64,000 nucleotides of DNA from Cyprinodon diabolis. Its lineage: Eukaryota; Chordata; Actinopteri; Cyprinodontiformes; Cyprinodontidae. The DNA lies in the NCBI GenBank assembly GCA_030533445.1, contig CM060075.1:35856196-35920195 (forward strand). The letters are read 5' to 3'. Every line of letters begins with the position of its first letter. Positions within the stretch are counted from its first letter, which is position 1. The position numbers and the translations under genes are program-made. The notes under the pieces were generated by a model. That model had not been told where the DNA came from and did no database searches. It saw only the letters and a list, made by a program, of their open reading frames with translations. Positions 32,645-44,755 of the stretch are shown here, piece by piece.

Positions 32645-34460
32645 TGATTAACATCCACATGTTAAAGGGCTAGCAGCAAACTCTTCTTGTAATGCTCTCT
32701 GATGACTGCAAATTGAGTGCAGGTGTGCAAGGTCAGTCAAGAACAAGGAGCAATGTTTTTTGTGGGTCAAGAAAAGACTAAAGTTTTGTTGAAATTAAGA
32801 ATTTAATCTGTTATCATTATTTTCCTAGATGTTGCTGATGGAAAGAAGGTTAATGAAACTCTTGGATATTTTCTTCGATGTATTCATATCCCGCTTTTCA
32901 TTAACACAAAAGGGGTTTAGCTGAACAGATAGTAGCAATTAAGTAAATTGGCCAGGCAGAATAACACACTGTTTACACAGTATATCATGGATGAAACTTC
33001 TTAAACACTTGATGAGGAAATTTTTTGAAGTTTAAACCCAACATAGGAGTTGAGGAGATAGGGTTTCATGTGACCTTAAACAAACACCAGTGTTAGTACA
33101 AGACAGGATGTTCTGAGTGTTTTAGGATCTGATTAGCTGCTGGGATCTCTTGCCTTAAGTCAGAAACAGTAAGTAACTGTGTTTAAGCACTTGTCAGAAG
33201 GTGAAATAGAGCAGGCTGTCACAAGATCATAAGAAGGTGGGCAATTACAAATCATGTTTAGAAAAATGCACAATTCTTGAAACAGAACGTGGGATTGCCA
33301 AAGAGCCATTGGTTTGATTTGTTCTCCAGGAACTGGAAGAGAGACCCCATTACCCTACTAATTTATCCAGATAATCCCATACAACTCCTTAAGGATCGGG
33401 TGCAACAAGGATTAACATCATGGATGTGAAAGCAACAAATAATTCTGTGTCAGTATGGACCAAGATGTATTAGAACTGTTAGATCAAACACACAAGCGAT
33501 TAAAGTACTTCTAAACATATAAAGGGCTAAAAGTCATTACCAATCAGGTGCCCCGATAAATGTTTTAATTTCTAAGTAGGAAAGTAACAGGTGTCAATAA
33601 AAGAGTCATCAAAACAAAGTTTATTAGCTTCACATTCTTAAAACAGAGTTTCAGGTGATATGTGTTTTTATGAGGATGAGTCCTGTTTATTTAACTCTCC
33701 ATCAGGAAATACCAGCGGGTTATTCTATAACATGCTTTTAGATTTATCCACCTCTTCTCATTTTCCCTGCTATCTGAGCCTAAGTTTAGACAAGAACTGA
33801 GCCTGAACGGATAAGTCAGATCCGGTTCTCCTGTACAGTTCAGCTCCAAGTTAATGGGTTTTATGAAGATTTACATGTGCCTTATGTTGCCCTTGGATAT
33901 GATATATTGCCTGTCTTTATTTTTACTATATCCTCCAGCCATCCATGCACATTCTTTGCTTTTCTTGTAATGTCTAACTGCTATGTATTCTATTCTTTTT
34001 TGTTTAAATCTCGTGTATAAGCCTTTACAATGTATTATGCTAAATATCTCTTGATTGTTATCTCTTTATAGGTCAGACCATTTTAGTTTCCTGTGCAATC
34101 CAAAACATTAATGAAGGTATTTTAATCCTCATGGTTCTGGATACAGGCGTCTTTACGTCTAAACAAGCAGGACTTGCATCTTCCTCAAAGAAAAGGGAAT
34201 ACAATCTAAAAAGGATCCTCCAATGATAACAACAGCATTTCTGGTCAAAATAAGTCTAATAATCCTGTTGTTTGTCTCTAGTATGACTCCTCTTCATGGT
34301 TTTAGTATTCATTTCATCTGGTTGTAATTTCACTTTAGCCATGAAACTTCAACTTTCCATGAAATGCTCAGTTCTCGCACCTTAAAACTGCATCTGCCAT
34401 CCATTCAGACTGTTGTTTTGTAAAATTATCATGCCTTTATTTGACTTGAAAGGTCATGTA
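32645..34460. other. AT-rich spacer, nothing recognised
   Basis: No feature supported. Confidence 0.5.
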
Positions 34461-34468
34461 AAAAAAAA

Positions 34469-34643
<175 letters not shown>

Positions 34644-34644
34644 A

Positions 34645-35215
34645 AGGATCTCAAGTGATGCATATCAAAACGATTGTATTGGTTTACTGTGTAATTAAAA
34701 AAAAAAAAATAAATCCAGCACCTTAAGAGGGAATAATTTTAAGAATGATGACCTAATTTTTTGTATCATGTTACCATTACTAGCTCCGTGTATCGCCTGT
34801 TACTTCTGGTCATCATTTGGGTGTTGATAGGAAAAGCTGGATTTCTGCAGCCACTATTAAAATTGAGTTTGTGAGTTGGAAGCAAATATTGTTGTTTTTT
34901 CTCAACTTAAAATGCCTTATCCACGGGTTTATTCATGAATACATGACAAGTACAAGACAAGCCCTGCAGTCTATATGGGCACAAGATTGTAACATCAGGC
35001 TTCTGAGGAAGATCACACACATATATATGATATCTCCAACTGTTCTTTCGAACTGTAAAAGTGAGAGTTTTCCCTAAAACAAACCAATATTCTTTTCCCA
35101 GCTAATGCATGAGTATATTGACCCATACATAAAGCTTTAAGTGATACATTTTTGGTTTTCTATGAATAGCGAGCTGAATAACAGATTTGACCAAAAGCAT
35201 GTAGGTTCCGCGGCA
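34645..35215. other. AT-rich spacer, nothing recognised
   Basis: No feature supported. Confidence 0.5.
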
Positions 35216-35220
35216 CTCAC

Positions 35221-35335
35221 AGAGCAAAAAGCGTGTGTTCTCTTCGGCTCGTTGATACAGATGTTGGCCAAAGAAAACCCCAAACAAACCTCCAGCTAAC
35301 AGAGATGACCAGCCACGTGTCTGAATGTGCGTGAC
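35221..35335 (-). CDS. Candidate internal coding exon of a small membrane protein (TMEM14-like?)
   Basis: On the minus strand a 115-nt open segment is preceded by TTGATATTTCAG (acceptor-like) and followed directly by GTGAGT (donor consensus). Its translation contains SLLAGGLFGVFFGQHLYQ, which is hydrophobic and glycine-rich. By eye it resembles the conserved SL-AG-LFG---G---YQ pattern of the TMEM14 family of small multi-pass mitochondrial or ER membrane proteins. Against this, no neighbouring exon of that family was found in the window, the minus-strand frame continues through both splice sites, and the similarity is short. The flanking DNA is AT-rich with no transposon signature. This is the only place where I suspect host coding sequence, and I am not sure of it. 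Confidence 0.3.
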
Positions 35336-35344
35336 CTGAAATAT

Positions 35345-37325
35345 CAAAAAGATGGTCTGTATTTCCATGTGTGAGTGCTTCTGCCATTTCAGGGTTGTGT
35401 GTGTTTGTGTCGCAGTAACAGTAGCCAGGAGCAGGTCCCATAGAGTTCATGAACAAAGACATCATCATTATAATCACGTTGTTTGTCAGAGTTCTTCCAT
35501 GGGTGTGTATGTACTTATGCTGTCATGAGGCTGGCCTGTGTGAGAGTGATTTCCTTGAACTCAGTGATACAAGTGTCGACCAAAAGTCACCGGATTACCT
35601 AGACTGTAAGCCAGCACTATGCACACAGGAGTCGTGCAGGAGTATGTGGGTATGCTTGAGTTCATTGTGTGGGATAAAAATAATCTGAGTGTGTACATGT
35701 GTTTATCAAAGGCAGTGAGGGTTGGGTAAAATATGTCTGGGAAGGTTGTGTGTATATATATTAATGACAAAACAAAAGAAACCTGGAAAATGGAAGACAA
35801 AGTAATGGAAAATTATTCTTGAATGAGTGTTTGTTAGAGCAAAGCGGAAACAGTGACGACTATGGAGCTAAAACTGCACCTTATTTGAAGTGTGTCAGGA
35901 AGTCATATTCAGGTTTCAATAGAGATATTCCAAGGAGGCTCATTTGTAACCTTTTCAAATGTGTGATTGAGAAATGTATTTATGAATTTTTGTTTTTAAA
36001 TTTTCATTTAGAAAAAGGATAAGCATACATTTTCAAGTTCAAGTATGGGATGATTGATTAAGAAATACAATTTACAATACCTCTTTAACAATTCAATTAT
36101 AAATGCGTATTTTAATTGGATTTCAAATTGCATGATTTAGGTTTTTTATAGGATGTAACATCATTACATTACATTTCTTGATATTCCATGAGCTGTGAGC
36201 ATAAAACATTCACATTTAATAAAAAAGGTTTGAAAACATCAGTCTGTGTGTAAATAGTTAGTATTCTGGTTTACTTTATAAACTGAGTAAGTGAAACAAC
36301 ACACTTTTCAATTTATTGACTGGGCTGTGTATAAAGTGGTAAACATACTAACAAACCTGCTATAATGCCAACCAATGGTTAGTGAGAGAATAGGCAATGT
36401 CAAAGTTAAACAGAAAGAAAAAGAAAGCAAAAAAGAACTACCTAAAAGTCAATAAGTACATTTAAAGAAATTTTATTTTAGTTTGTAAACCCATGATAGG
36501 TAAAACATTTTGAAAGACTGTTTAGTTGTATATCTGTCATATCCATGTAGCATCTGGTGACCTTTGGCTGGCTCACTGATTAATTCCAAGTGGCCAAATT
36601 ATTCAGAAGAGAAACAGAAACATCTTCATAATTGGTCCAAATCTCGGAACGAGCCAACTCTAGCTCTATGTAAACATTGTCCAGCTCCATGCTGTTCCTG
36701 CTCTTGGCTGTTTTTTCATCATAATCTGCATATGTTAAAATGTCCCTCTGTATTTATGAAGTTCATTGTTATTTAAATACATGTTAATTCAACTTGTAAT
36801 CATTTCTTGAGCCTTATAAGTCTGCTTTATAAGCCGAGTATCAAACAGGACCTGGTCATTTTCTGACCTCCATAGTTAAAAGGATAATAAAGTATTATAG
36901 TTACAATTGCCGTTTCTCTCTGAGCTGTTTTTAAGATTTGAATTTTTATAATCACAATGCGGAGCATCCAGACGTGACTAGAGAGCAGTTGTTATTTTCC
37001 TGCCAAAACTATTATGACAATAAATCTTTATCAGCACTTAAAAGAAAGGAACATAAAATGAGGGTCAGAGCTATAAAATGCATGAAATGGTCTCTGGGTT
37101 TGTGCTGTTTTGGTGAAAAAGGTTTTCCATACTAATCACATGAAGCTTATACAGAAGATAATACTAAACAGACAAATTCAGGTTATAAAGTTAACATATT
37201 ATTTTTAGTTTGCTTTGACTATTTGTCTTTTTCTGCTTTATTTAATTTAGATTGGTTTTCCAATTTGGATTTGGAATTAGGGCTTGGTTCAGGGGCAATC
37301 CAGGCATGTACCTGTTTATGTTACC
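35345..37325. other. AT-rich spacer, nothing recognised
   Basis: No gene or element was supported. Short open frames on both strands lack recognisable features. Confidence 0.5.
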
Positions 37326-37331
37326 TATTTA

Positions 37332-37915
37332 CGTCATGATCTCTGCACGGATGACTGGTATAATTGCTCATTTCATTCACCTGTCCAATTCCATACAGTT
37401 TTCCATCACCTCTCATCTGATCCACCTGCTACTGCCTCTATTTAAGGTGCTTGTATCCAGGTGAGGGTGTTTTTAGAGTACCTTGGTGTTTCTGATTACC
37501 TGATCCTGACCCTTTCTGCCTCTCAAACACTGAGCCTGCCTGTTCCTGTTCTGATCTGTACTCCTGACCTAGCTGTGGACTCCTGGACCACTGAGCCTGC
37601 TTGTTGCTGTTTGCCTCAGCTCGCTTAGTATTCTGGCATGTTCTCTGGGGCTGCAGCATCTGGGACACTCTTGGTGCCGCATCTTGTTGGCGGCCCACCA
37701 GCTAGATCTTCCTTGTTCTCTGGGCATTTTCTGAACTTGTAAACCAGGTTAGTGACTCACATGGATAATCATTCTCCATCAGATTTTCATGGTCACAAAC
37801 CTGTGTTTTACTCCTGCAGGGGCTCCAGCCTTAGACACCCTATCTTCTGCTTTTGAATAAATGCTTTTTTAATAATCCCACTTTCTGTCTTGCCTTGATA
37901 ATGGGTTATCTGTTC
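37332..37915 (+). mobile_element. Ty3/Gypsy-type LTR relic
   Basis: Starting near CGTCATGATCTCTGC, the sequence follows the order of the other LTRs: a GACTGGTATAATTGCTCATTTC block, GATCCACCTGCTACTGCC then a TATTTAAGG box (about 37439), CTGAGCCTGCCTGTTCCTG, GTTAGTGACTCAC (about 37747), GGTCACAAACCTG and GAATAAATGC (AATAAA near 37856). Both ends are decayed and no target duplication was found. Confidence 0.7.
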
Positions 37916-37919
37916 TGTG

Positions 37920-40060
37920 TAAAGACAATTTATGATCTTTTTTTGGTACAATTACTTGGCCCTATGAATACAAACTAACCTTATCTGTGTTTGGTCCCCA
38001 TAAGGTCTCCATAAGGGCACAGTCTCCATAAGGGCAGTTTGTCACCAGTGTGGGCAGTCTGCCACCAATGTTATTCTCCATAATGTTCCTTATCTTTTGC
38101 CTATGTTACTTTTCCTCCAGATTAAAAAAATCAATAAAACCTGATTTCAACATGTGGGTTAATAAAATCCTGGACCTGAACAGGCCAGATTAGTGCACCT
38201 CACAGAGGTGGAAACCTAAAAGACAGTCACATTGGGGTTACTGTACAATGGCTACAGTGATACACAGAGGGGCCAGAGAACAACTGCCTTTCTAGAAGAC
38301 TTAAGACTAGTAGGTACCAGAAGGCAGACAGTGGATAAGGTTGTGGATAAGTGGCAGCCAAATATACAATCTGAAGTCCAGAGGAGATGCTACGATACTT
38401 GTCAAATAAGTATCTGAAACAATGAGAGTAAGCCATCGAAAACAAAGTTAAATATGAGCTGTATGATCCTTCTAAGTTCAAGCAGACAAGCCAACTGCTG
38501 CTCAGTAGAGAAATATAATGTAAAATTTGGATGAGCCAAAAAGCCACTTCTACTGAATAACAGAGCAAAAGAACAGCAGTGTTCATTGTTAGGAATGTAA
38601 TTTGCGGCGGGCCCCTTGGAGTGCATAAGGAAGGTCCCACAGTTGCAGCAAGCTGCTAGTATCTAAACATTTACCTTAATGAAACCATTCTTTATAACAT
38701 GTCTTAGATGTAGAATAGAAGAGATAGAGTGCAATGATATAAAACAGCAAGCTCTGACCCTTCAGTGTCCTTCTCATTCACATGGACAACTCATTAGAGT
38801 AAGTTTTTCATTGCTTTGTCTCAGCCTGCCAAAAGCTTTCTTTCAACTTTAGCCAGTGGTATAAACTTTCAAATGTACAAATGTAACGGTATGTTGCATT
38901 TGTATTTGTCAATGAAATGAATAATAAGTAAAACTGCAGTGAAGCCAGAAGGTGACATGTCATTACTGTGACATTTATTTGTGCTTTTAGGCCATATTTT
39001 ACTCTTACTCTTGCTTGGCCATACTCTCAGAAGGACAAATCATCAGAGATGAGGAAACATCTTCATATCTGTCTTTTATAGTCCTGCTCTTCCCTGCCAG
39101 GAGTTTCAGCTCAACTTAAACCACTGTCCCAGTGCGTCGTCTGGATTCTCCCCAACAGCCTGGTTTCCACTGCTGGGCCAACTCAGTCCTAACCAGGAGC
39201 TTAGCTTACCATTTATCACAAGCTGCTCCCTTCATAACAACATTTCAGGGATTCTCTTCGCTTCTGTTTGCCAAACCAAACATGTTTGCCAGTTTGACTT
39301 CAGCTTTTAGGGACTGATGGAAGACAATGTGCTTCATGGTCTCTGTTATGCCAAAACTCCATGTCTCTTAGCTGTCTGGTAGTTGACTTGATCTTTTTTT
39401 TTTTAGATCCCACAATTGCTCTAATTTGTGAATATAATTTTGCTAATGTAATTTTCCTATTTGATTGATTTTAATACGTAAGACTTAAATATAAAAAATA
39501 AGGCAGAAAATTATACTTGATGAAGGTTTGCACTATTACTTAATTAATTTTCTGCAGATCCATCCAGTAATCTCTATAATAATCAAGGTAAGACAGAGAA
39601 GATAAAAAGTACAGGCGATAAAACCCAGAAAACTCTTTCTTAAAAGACAATTTTGGCTATTCTAAGGGATCCATTTTCAGCTTATGACAATGTATGTAAA
39701 ATAGCCTGCATGTAAAAGACAAGAATGACTGCCAAAAACCTCAGACCTACCCAATCAAGTAAGCTCATACAAGCAGATACCATGCCTTGTAAAATCACAG
39801 GATCTATAACAGGACAAAACTCTGTTTAAATACTCAGTTCAAACTGAATCTGCTTTTTCCATCTAGCTGAATCTTGCTGTAATTCATCCATATGGTTCCA
39901 AAAGTTCATTGTGATCCTTAGCATGAGATTACTTTCAGCGTTTGAATTTTTGGTGCATCTCTAAATAAACAGCCAAGAGTTTTAGGAGCTTTCCTATTCT
40001 ACACAGTCCATATATCTCCCAACACTAGAACTTCCAGCTATGCTTTAACAGAGTGATTAA
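37920..40060. other. Spacer; short tandem motif at about 38006-38038
   Basis: GTCTCCATAAGGGCA occurs twice in tandem near 38006-38038, with an imperfect third unit upstream. No gene was supported. The minus-strand open frame 38227-38640 has no recognisable features. Confidence 0.45.
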
Positions 40061-40072
40061 AAAAATCAGGGT

Positions 40073-40565
40073 AATGAAACAGGCCTAGACGAAAATTAGG
40101 GAACCCTTAGAACAAAATAAAAATAATCTGACCAAAGGGACATATTTAATCAGGGTCAGTACAATAATTGGCATCACAGCTGTCCACAATCTTGTTCTAA
40201 GGCTTCTAGATAAAAATGTGCTCCTCAGTGTCAGACAGCTTGATTTCAATCATGGGTCATGAGTCTTGCAACAGGTTAATGACCCAAAACACATGGCTAA
40301 AAATACCCAAGAATGGTTATGAGGAAAATAATGGACTAATCTGAACTGACTTTCTATCAGCCCTGACCTTTTTACAATTACGTATCTCTAGAAGGAGCTG
40401 AAACATGCTTTCTGGAAAATACACATTTAAAACCTGAGACAACTGGAGCACATAACTCATGAGTAATGGGCCAAAAAACCTCTGACAGGTGTAAAACCTC
40501 AAAAGGTTGTGTAACAAAATATTAAGTTAAGGGTACCATTATTTTGTCCAGGCCTCTTTCATTAA
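40073..40565 (+). mobile_element. Tc1-like transposon, internally deleted (third family)
   Basis: AGGCCTAGACGAAAATTAGG with flanks (40073-40109) is mirrored by TAAGGGTACCATTATTTTGT and GGCCTCTTTCATT at 40527-40563, forming an inverted-repeat pair. Between them the C-terminal half of a Tc1 transposase can be followed with frameshifts: CAACAGGTTAATGACCCAAA (second catalytic region), GAAGGAGCTGAAACATGC and CTGAGACAACTGGAGCA. The N-terminal half is deleted, so it is a dead, deletion-derived copy. Outer parts of the inverted repeats may extend beyond these limits. Confidence 0.8.
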
Positions 40566-40724
40566 TTCATTTTTTTCAATTGTTCTATTGACAAGCAATG
40601 TCTTGACTTTACATTTGTTCATGTGCATTTTTAATTACTACTTTTGTCAGATTTAACTTTATTTTAACACAGTGAGTGTTACCATAAATTTTGTTCATGT
40701 TTAATGTAAAGTGAGTCCTTCAGA

Positions 40725-41722
40725 AAATGGCTCACAAACTCTGATCCAAGAAAACATGGTTTGATCATCTTCACAAATTGCACAATAGTGTTCCTGACGA
40801 TACACTTTGTGTTCTGGAATGTTTAAGACTAGCAACAGCTCCTACACACTGCAACCATCAAGGTCAACTATGATATCTCAGTAAGAATTTCTTACAAGTT
40901 GGAGATCCTGGAAAGAAAACTCAGGATAAAGCGCAATTTTACATTTTTTTTATTACACAGAAACATGTCTTACTACTGTATATTACTACATACTACCGTA
41001 ATACAGTAATATATCAATGCACTTGGGAAATGCTACAAACCTGCTGTCTTTGAAATTATGGTCAGGTATAGTTTTCTCTCTGACATACCATTTATTTCAG
41101 TCATCTCAAAAGGTTTACCAACACAATAATGAAGAGCTTCAACGCAGTAGACAATATGTCTTTTTACATTTCCTGAAACAATAGGTACAGTAAACAGAAA
41201 ATATATTAACACCTTCCTGTCTGCTTTCCGATTTCCTCAGCAGTACAGCACATGCATGGAAAATGATTCTACATTCTCCATGGATCCATTGGTATACTCA
41301 GTCAATCTCTAAGTGCTGCATACTTCTTAATGGCAAATAAACTCCCATTGAAAAGAAAAGACCTATAAGGTAAAAAAAAAAGATTATAAAAATTATCAGT
41401 ACATTTATTTAGATACAACTTTAAATAAAAGTGAAGTAAGTAGTGTGAAATGTGGCTTAAATACAAGTATAAGGTACATAATTAACCTTATACTAAAATT
41501 TGACTTTACTGTAAGTAAAATATTTTATCTTAAGAATTATTTTTTATAGCAAGAAGTAATTCTCATTTATTCTATGATAGAAACATTTTTATATTGGTCT
41601 GTTTATACAAAAAGCCCCTTTATAAAAGAGAGTACAGCAAAAAAAAAAAGTCAACACATCAAATAGAATTAATATTTGGTTTGTTTTTCAACTGACCAAT
41701 AGTAAATTCCTACTGTTCTGTA
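40725..41722. other. AT-rich spacer, nothing recognised
   Basis: No feature supported. Confidence 0.5.
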
Positions 41723-41726
41723 TGTG

Positions 41727-41960
41727 GTGGAGTGATGGCCTAATGGTTAGAGCAGTGCACTTGTGCTCTGAAAAGGTTGCAAGTACCCAGTTCAATCCCC
41801 ACAGCCTGCACTCTGGGTGCCTGAGCAAAACCCTTAACCCCACACTGCTCCCCGGGCGCCGCACAATGACAGCTCTCTGCTCCCAAAAGGGGATGGGTTA
41901 AATGCAGAAAGGGAAATTTGTTCCTTTGTTCTTGTGATACTGTAATGACAAAAAAAAGGT
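41727..41960 (+). mobile_element. tRNA-derived SINE (second family)
   Basis: The head has an A-box-like TGGCCTAATGGTTAGAGC (41737-41754) and a B-box-like CAGTTCAATCCCC (about 41789-41801), as in a tRNA-derived pol III promoter. The body continues with CACTCTGGGTGCCTGAGCAA, CCCTTAACCCCACACTGCTC and GGGATGGGTTAAATGCAGA, then a short A-rich tail at about 41950. The order is that of a common teleost SINE. It is not a functional tRNA gene. Confidence 0.85.
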
Positions 41961-42329
41961 AAAGTATTTACTATTACCTTTGGGGTTTTCTTACACTGAT
42001 AATTTTTCCTCCTTCTCTGTCACACCAAACCCTCTGCATCAATTCCCATGTCTATGAAACTTCTCCGTGGTTTTCCTCTGAACCTGGTTACTCTTAACAC
42101 TTAATGTTTTTCCCAGCTACAAAGCCTTTTGGAACAAGGGGTGGATAAGGCATATCACATTACTTTCTGTCTTGGTTGTTGTAGTCTTATGTTCTGTGGT
42201 GCCACTCAGGCCTTCTCTGTTTGAGTTAAATTTTCTTTCCTGTGAATCTCTTAAATACTTTAACTATACAAAAGCATTTTTAAACACATTTTCTCCTACT
42301 GAAATTTTTCTCCTTCACTTTGTGTTTTA

Positions 42330-42500
42330 TTGTCAGTTATTCCTCTTCCATCTTTAGTGATAATGGCACATGTATTAAGTATCGTATTTTTGTAGCTTTG
42401 GATGTCAAAATTAGAGTCCCTGCTTTAGGCTGTGGGAGTTGGAGAAGGCCCCATAGCTAACAACTCTGAGCTTCAGAGTTCCTGAACAGATGAACCCGGA
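42330..42500 (+). mobile_element. L2 ORF1 fragment, diverged
   Basis: GTCAGTTATTCCTCTTCC, TTTAGTGATAATGGCAC, GTATTTTTGTAGCTTTGGA and CAGGCTGTG-like segments align in order with 47005-47170 of the L2 ORF1 copy. The fragment has no open frame and ends just before the Gypsy LTR at 42605. Confidence 0.7.
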
Positions 42501-42604
42501 ATGGCAAGGTGTTTTCATACTTCCTATGCTGCCGCTGCCCTTGTCCATACTTAAGTGATTCCTCTGGACTAATACTCCTTGAAAAGTTGGTTGAAAACTA
42601 ATCA

Positions 42605-43305
42605 TGTCATGATCTTGGTACCATAGGCGGGGTTTTACTTCTCCTCCTCTCATCTGCTTTGCTCCTCCTCGGCCTAATTATCTCTTATCAGATCCACCTG
42701 TTTCTTCTGCTATTAATGCCCCCGGTTCCCAGCACATGGTGCCAGATTATTCGAGCTTCCACAGAGTCTAATTCTTGTGTTTCTCTTTATGTGTTTGTTG
42801 TGCCTGATCTTGACCTGTTTCTGCCCCAGACTTCTGAGTTTTGGCCACCCCTGTTCTGCTCTGTTTTGCCTGTTCGGTGTTTCTGGACTTACCTGGAGTT
42901 TACCTGTTACCAACCTTGGACCTGTCTTCTGACCACGGCTTGGATAATGTTTCCTGGATCCCTTGTTTCCTCTGTGTGATCTGGCTGCTGCTTATTACTG
43001 CTCCTCTTCCCTCCTGGATCTCTGGTATCGGCTCAGTTTCATGCTGCGGGGTTCCGCTCCTCTGGACTTCACTCCTTCTTCTGAGCACAGACTCAACTTT
43101 GCCAGGTTGTTGACTTTCAGGCTCATTGTTGTTCCCTGTTTAAGTTTCAGAAGTCACTGATCTGAGTCTACATCCCCACACTGTATCCAGTGAACCCGCC
43201 CCAGCTGATGAGCAGCTGCATGCAGCTTTTTCAATAAACACCCTTTTTACTTATCACTGTCTGTCTCATCTGAATTCTGAGTCCAATCCTCCAAGCCTTC
43301 TGACA
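42605..43305 (+). mobile_element. Ty3/Gypsy 5' LTR
   Basis: The LTR is about 701 bp with TGTCATGATC at the start and CTTCTGACA at the end. An AATAAA signal (about 43225) precedes the end by 80 bp. Directly downstream is an AATAATCTGGCA leader and decayed gag, as expected for a 5' LTR. No matching 3' LTR was found, so the element is one-ended. Confidence 0.85.
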
Positions 43306-44630
43306 GAATAATCTGGCAAAAAACTTGGACCCATCAGTGTACAGACAGTGGCAGCAGGAAGTTGAACGCAGCATTACTCAATTAGAGTCAGGTGTGCAGG
43401 ACCTTCTCACCCAGCACTCAGGATTTACCCGCCTCTGATTCCTCTCTCACTGCTGACCCTGATCAGACGCCTGCCCCGCCAAGATCTGCATACCAAGAGC
43501 CGCGCCTGTCATCCTCAGAGTTATTTGGGGAATAATGTCAAGCCTTTTTGACCCAATGTGAAAGCCCTTTGCGTTTCCTTCCGATCATGCCAAGGTGGCC
43601 TATATGACCTCGCAGTTAGTAGGCAAAGCAAAGTTATGGGGAATGTCAGAGTGGCTGAATAATTCAATTCCGTGCAGTTCTTATGAAAGTTTCTCCAAAG
43701 AATTAATCAGAGTTTTCAGCCCAGGTCTCCTCAGCAGAGAAGCTTAAAGTGGATCTCTCTAAGGTACTTGTGGAGTATCATGATCTCCAGGAGGTTTTCA
43801 ATAAAAGCAGAGCCACTGCTCTACCTCAACACAGGACTTATGATTTTGGGATTGATTTGATGGCAGGAACCACATCCCCCAGGGGTAGGTTATTTTCTTT
43901 ATCTGCTCCTGAGACTCTCGCCATGAAGAAATATATCTCTGAGTCACTTAGAGCTGGCATTGTTCATCCCTCTTCTTCCCCTGCTGGTGCGGGCTACTTT
44001 TTTGTGGGGAAAAAGGATGGTTCCCTCAGGCCATGAATAGATTACAGGGGTCTTAATGACATCACGATCAAATATTGCTACCCCCATCAGTTGATGCTAC
44101 CAGTACAGGGGATGGGGCAGTTCTTAGCCAGGAGGCTAAAAATGGATAGATTCATTCCTGTGCTTTCTTCTCTTAGAAGCTTTCTGCTGCTGAATAGAAC
44201 TATGATTTTAGGGACAGATAGATTGCTGGCAGTTAAACTGGCTTTAGAGGAATGGAGACACTGGTTGAAGGGTTCCAAGGCTCTCCTCAACAACCTTCTC
44301 CTAGTGGTTGTTTGTTCCCGATGCTCTCAGGAAGAAAGTGTTGGACTTCTGGCATAGTTCTCGGTTTTTTGTCATCCTTGGGTTTCCAAGACCACCAGCT
44401 TTGTTCAGGCTCAGTTTTGGTGGCCTTCTCTCTCTGCAGATCTGTGGGAGTTTGTGGCACCCTGCCCTATTTGCAACCAGTCTAAGACGTCCAAAAGACC
44501 TTCATCTGGCTTTCTCCAACCTCTGCCCATCCCATCTCGGCAGTGGTCTCATATTGCCATGGACTTCATTACTGGGTTACCTAATTCTGAAGGTAACAAG
44601 TCATCCTCCAGTGTGAGTTCAATAAAGTTC
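43306..44630 (+). pseudogene. Ty3/Gypsy gag-pol remnant with internal deletions
   Basis: Fragments of a Gypsy polyprotein follow the LTR in the expected order. The gag start codon appears lost (TTGGACCCATC at about 43327 in place of ATG). Gag core residues such as SDHAKVAYMTSQLVGKAKLW occupy about 43575-43635. A deletion then joins gag to the front of the reverse transcriptase at about 43740: [40 protein letters not shown] (43749-44036), ending at a stop. Pieces of RNase H (DRLLAVKLALEEWRHWL, about 44215-44265) and integrase (CPICNQSK with the zinc-binding cysteines, and AMDFITGLPNSEG carrying the first catalytic aspartate, about 44465-44600) follow in shifting frames. Protease, most of RT and the 3' LTR are missing. 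It is a dead relic. Confidence 0.87.
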
Positions 44631-44640
44631 AACTGTTAAA

Positions 44641-44755
44641 ATTTCGGGAGTGGTGGCCTAGTGGTTAGGGCATTGCGCTTGGATCCCAGAGGTTCTGAGT
44701 TCAAGCCCCACTCCCACGGACTGCCACTCTGGGTCCCTGAGCAAGTGACACAGTG
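44641..44755 (+). mobile_element. Truncated tRNA-derived SINE (same family as 41.7 kb)
   Basis: GTGGCCTAGTGGTTAGGGC (A-box-like, about 44652), GAGTTCAAGCCCCAC (B-box-like, about 44697) and CACTCTGGGTCCCTGAGCAA (about 44727-44746) match the head of the SINE at 41727-41960. The copy stops at about 44755, exactly where the minus-strand Gypsy remnant begins. Confidence 0.8.

Noticed and set aside
38227..38640. 137-codon minus-strand open frame
   Set aside because: Hydrophobic composition arises from AT-rich DNA; no recognisable family.
41737..41801. Possible tRNA gene
   Set aside because: The A- and B-box-like motifs are the head of a SINE; no cloverleaf with proper acceptor stem is visible, and the SINE body follows directly.
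44652..44715. Possible tRNA gene
   Set aside because: Same SINE family head as at 41.7 kb, truncated.
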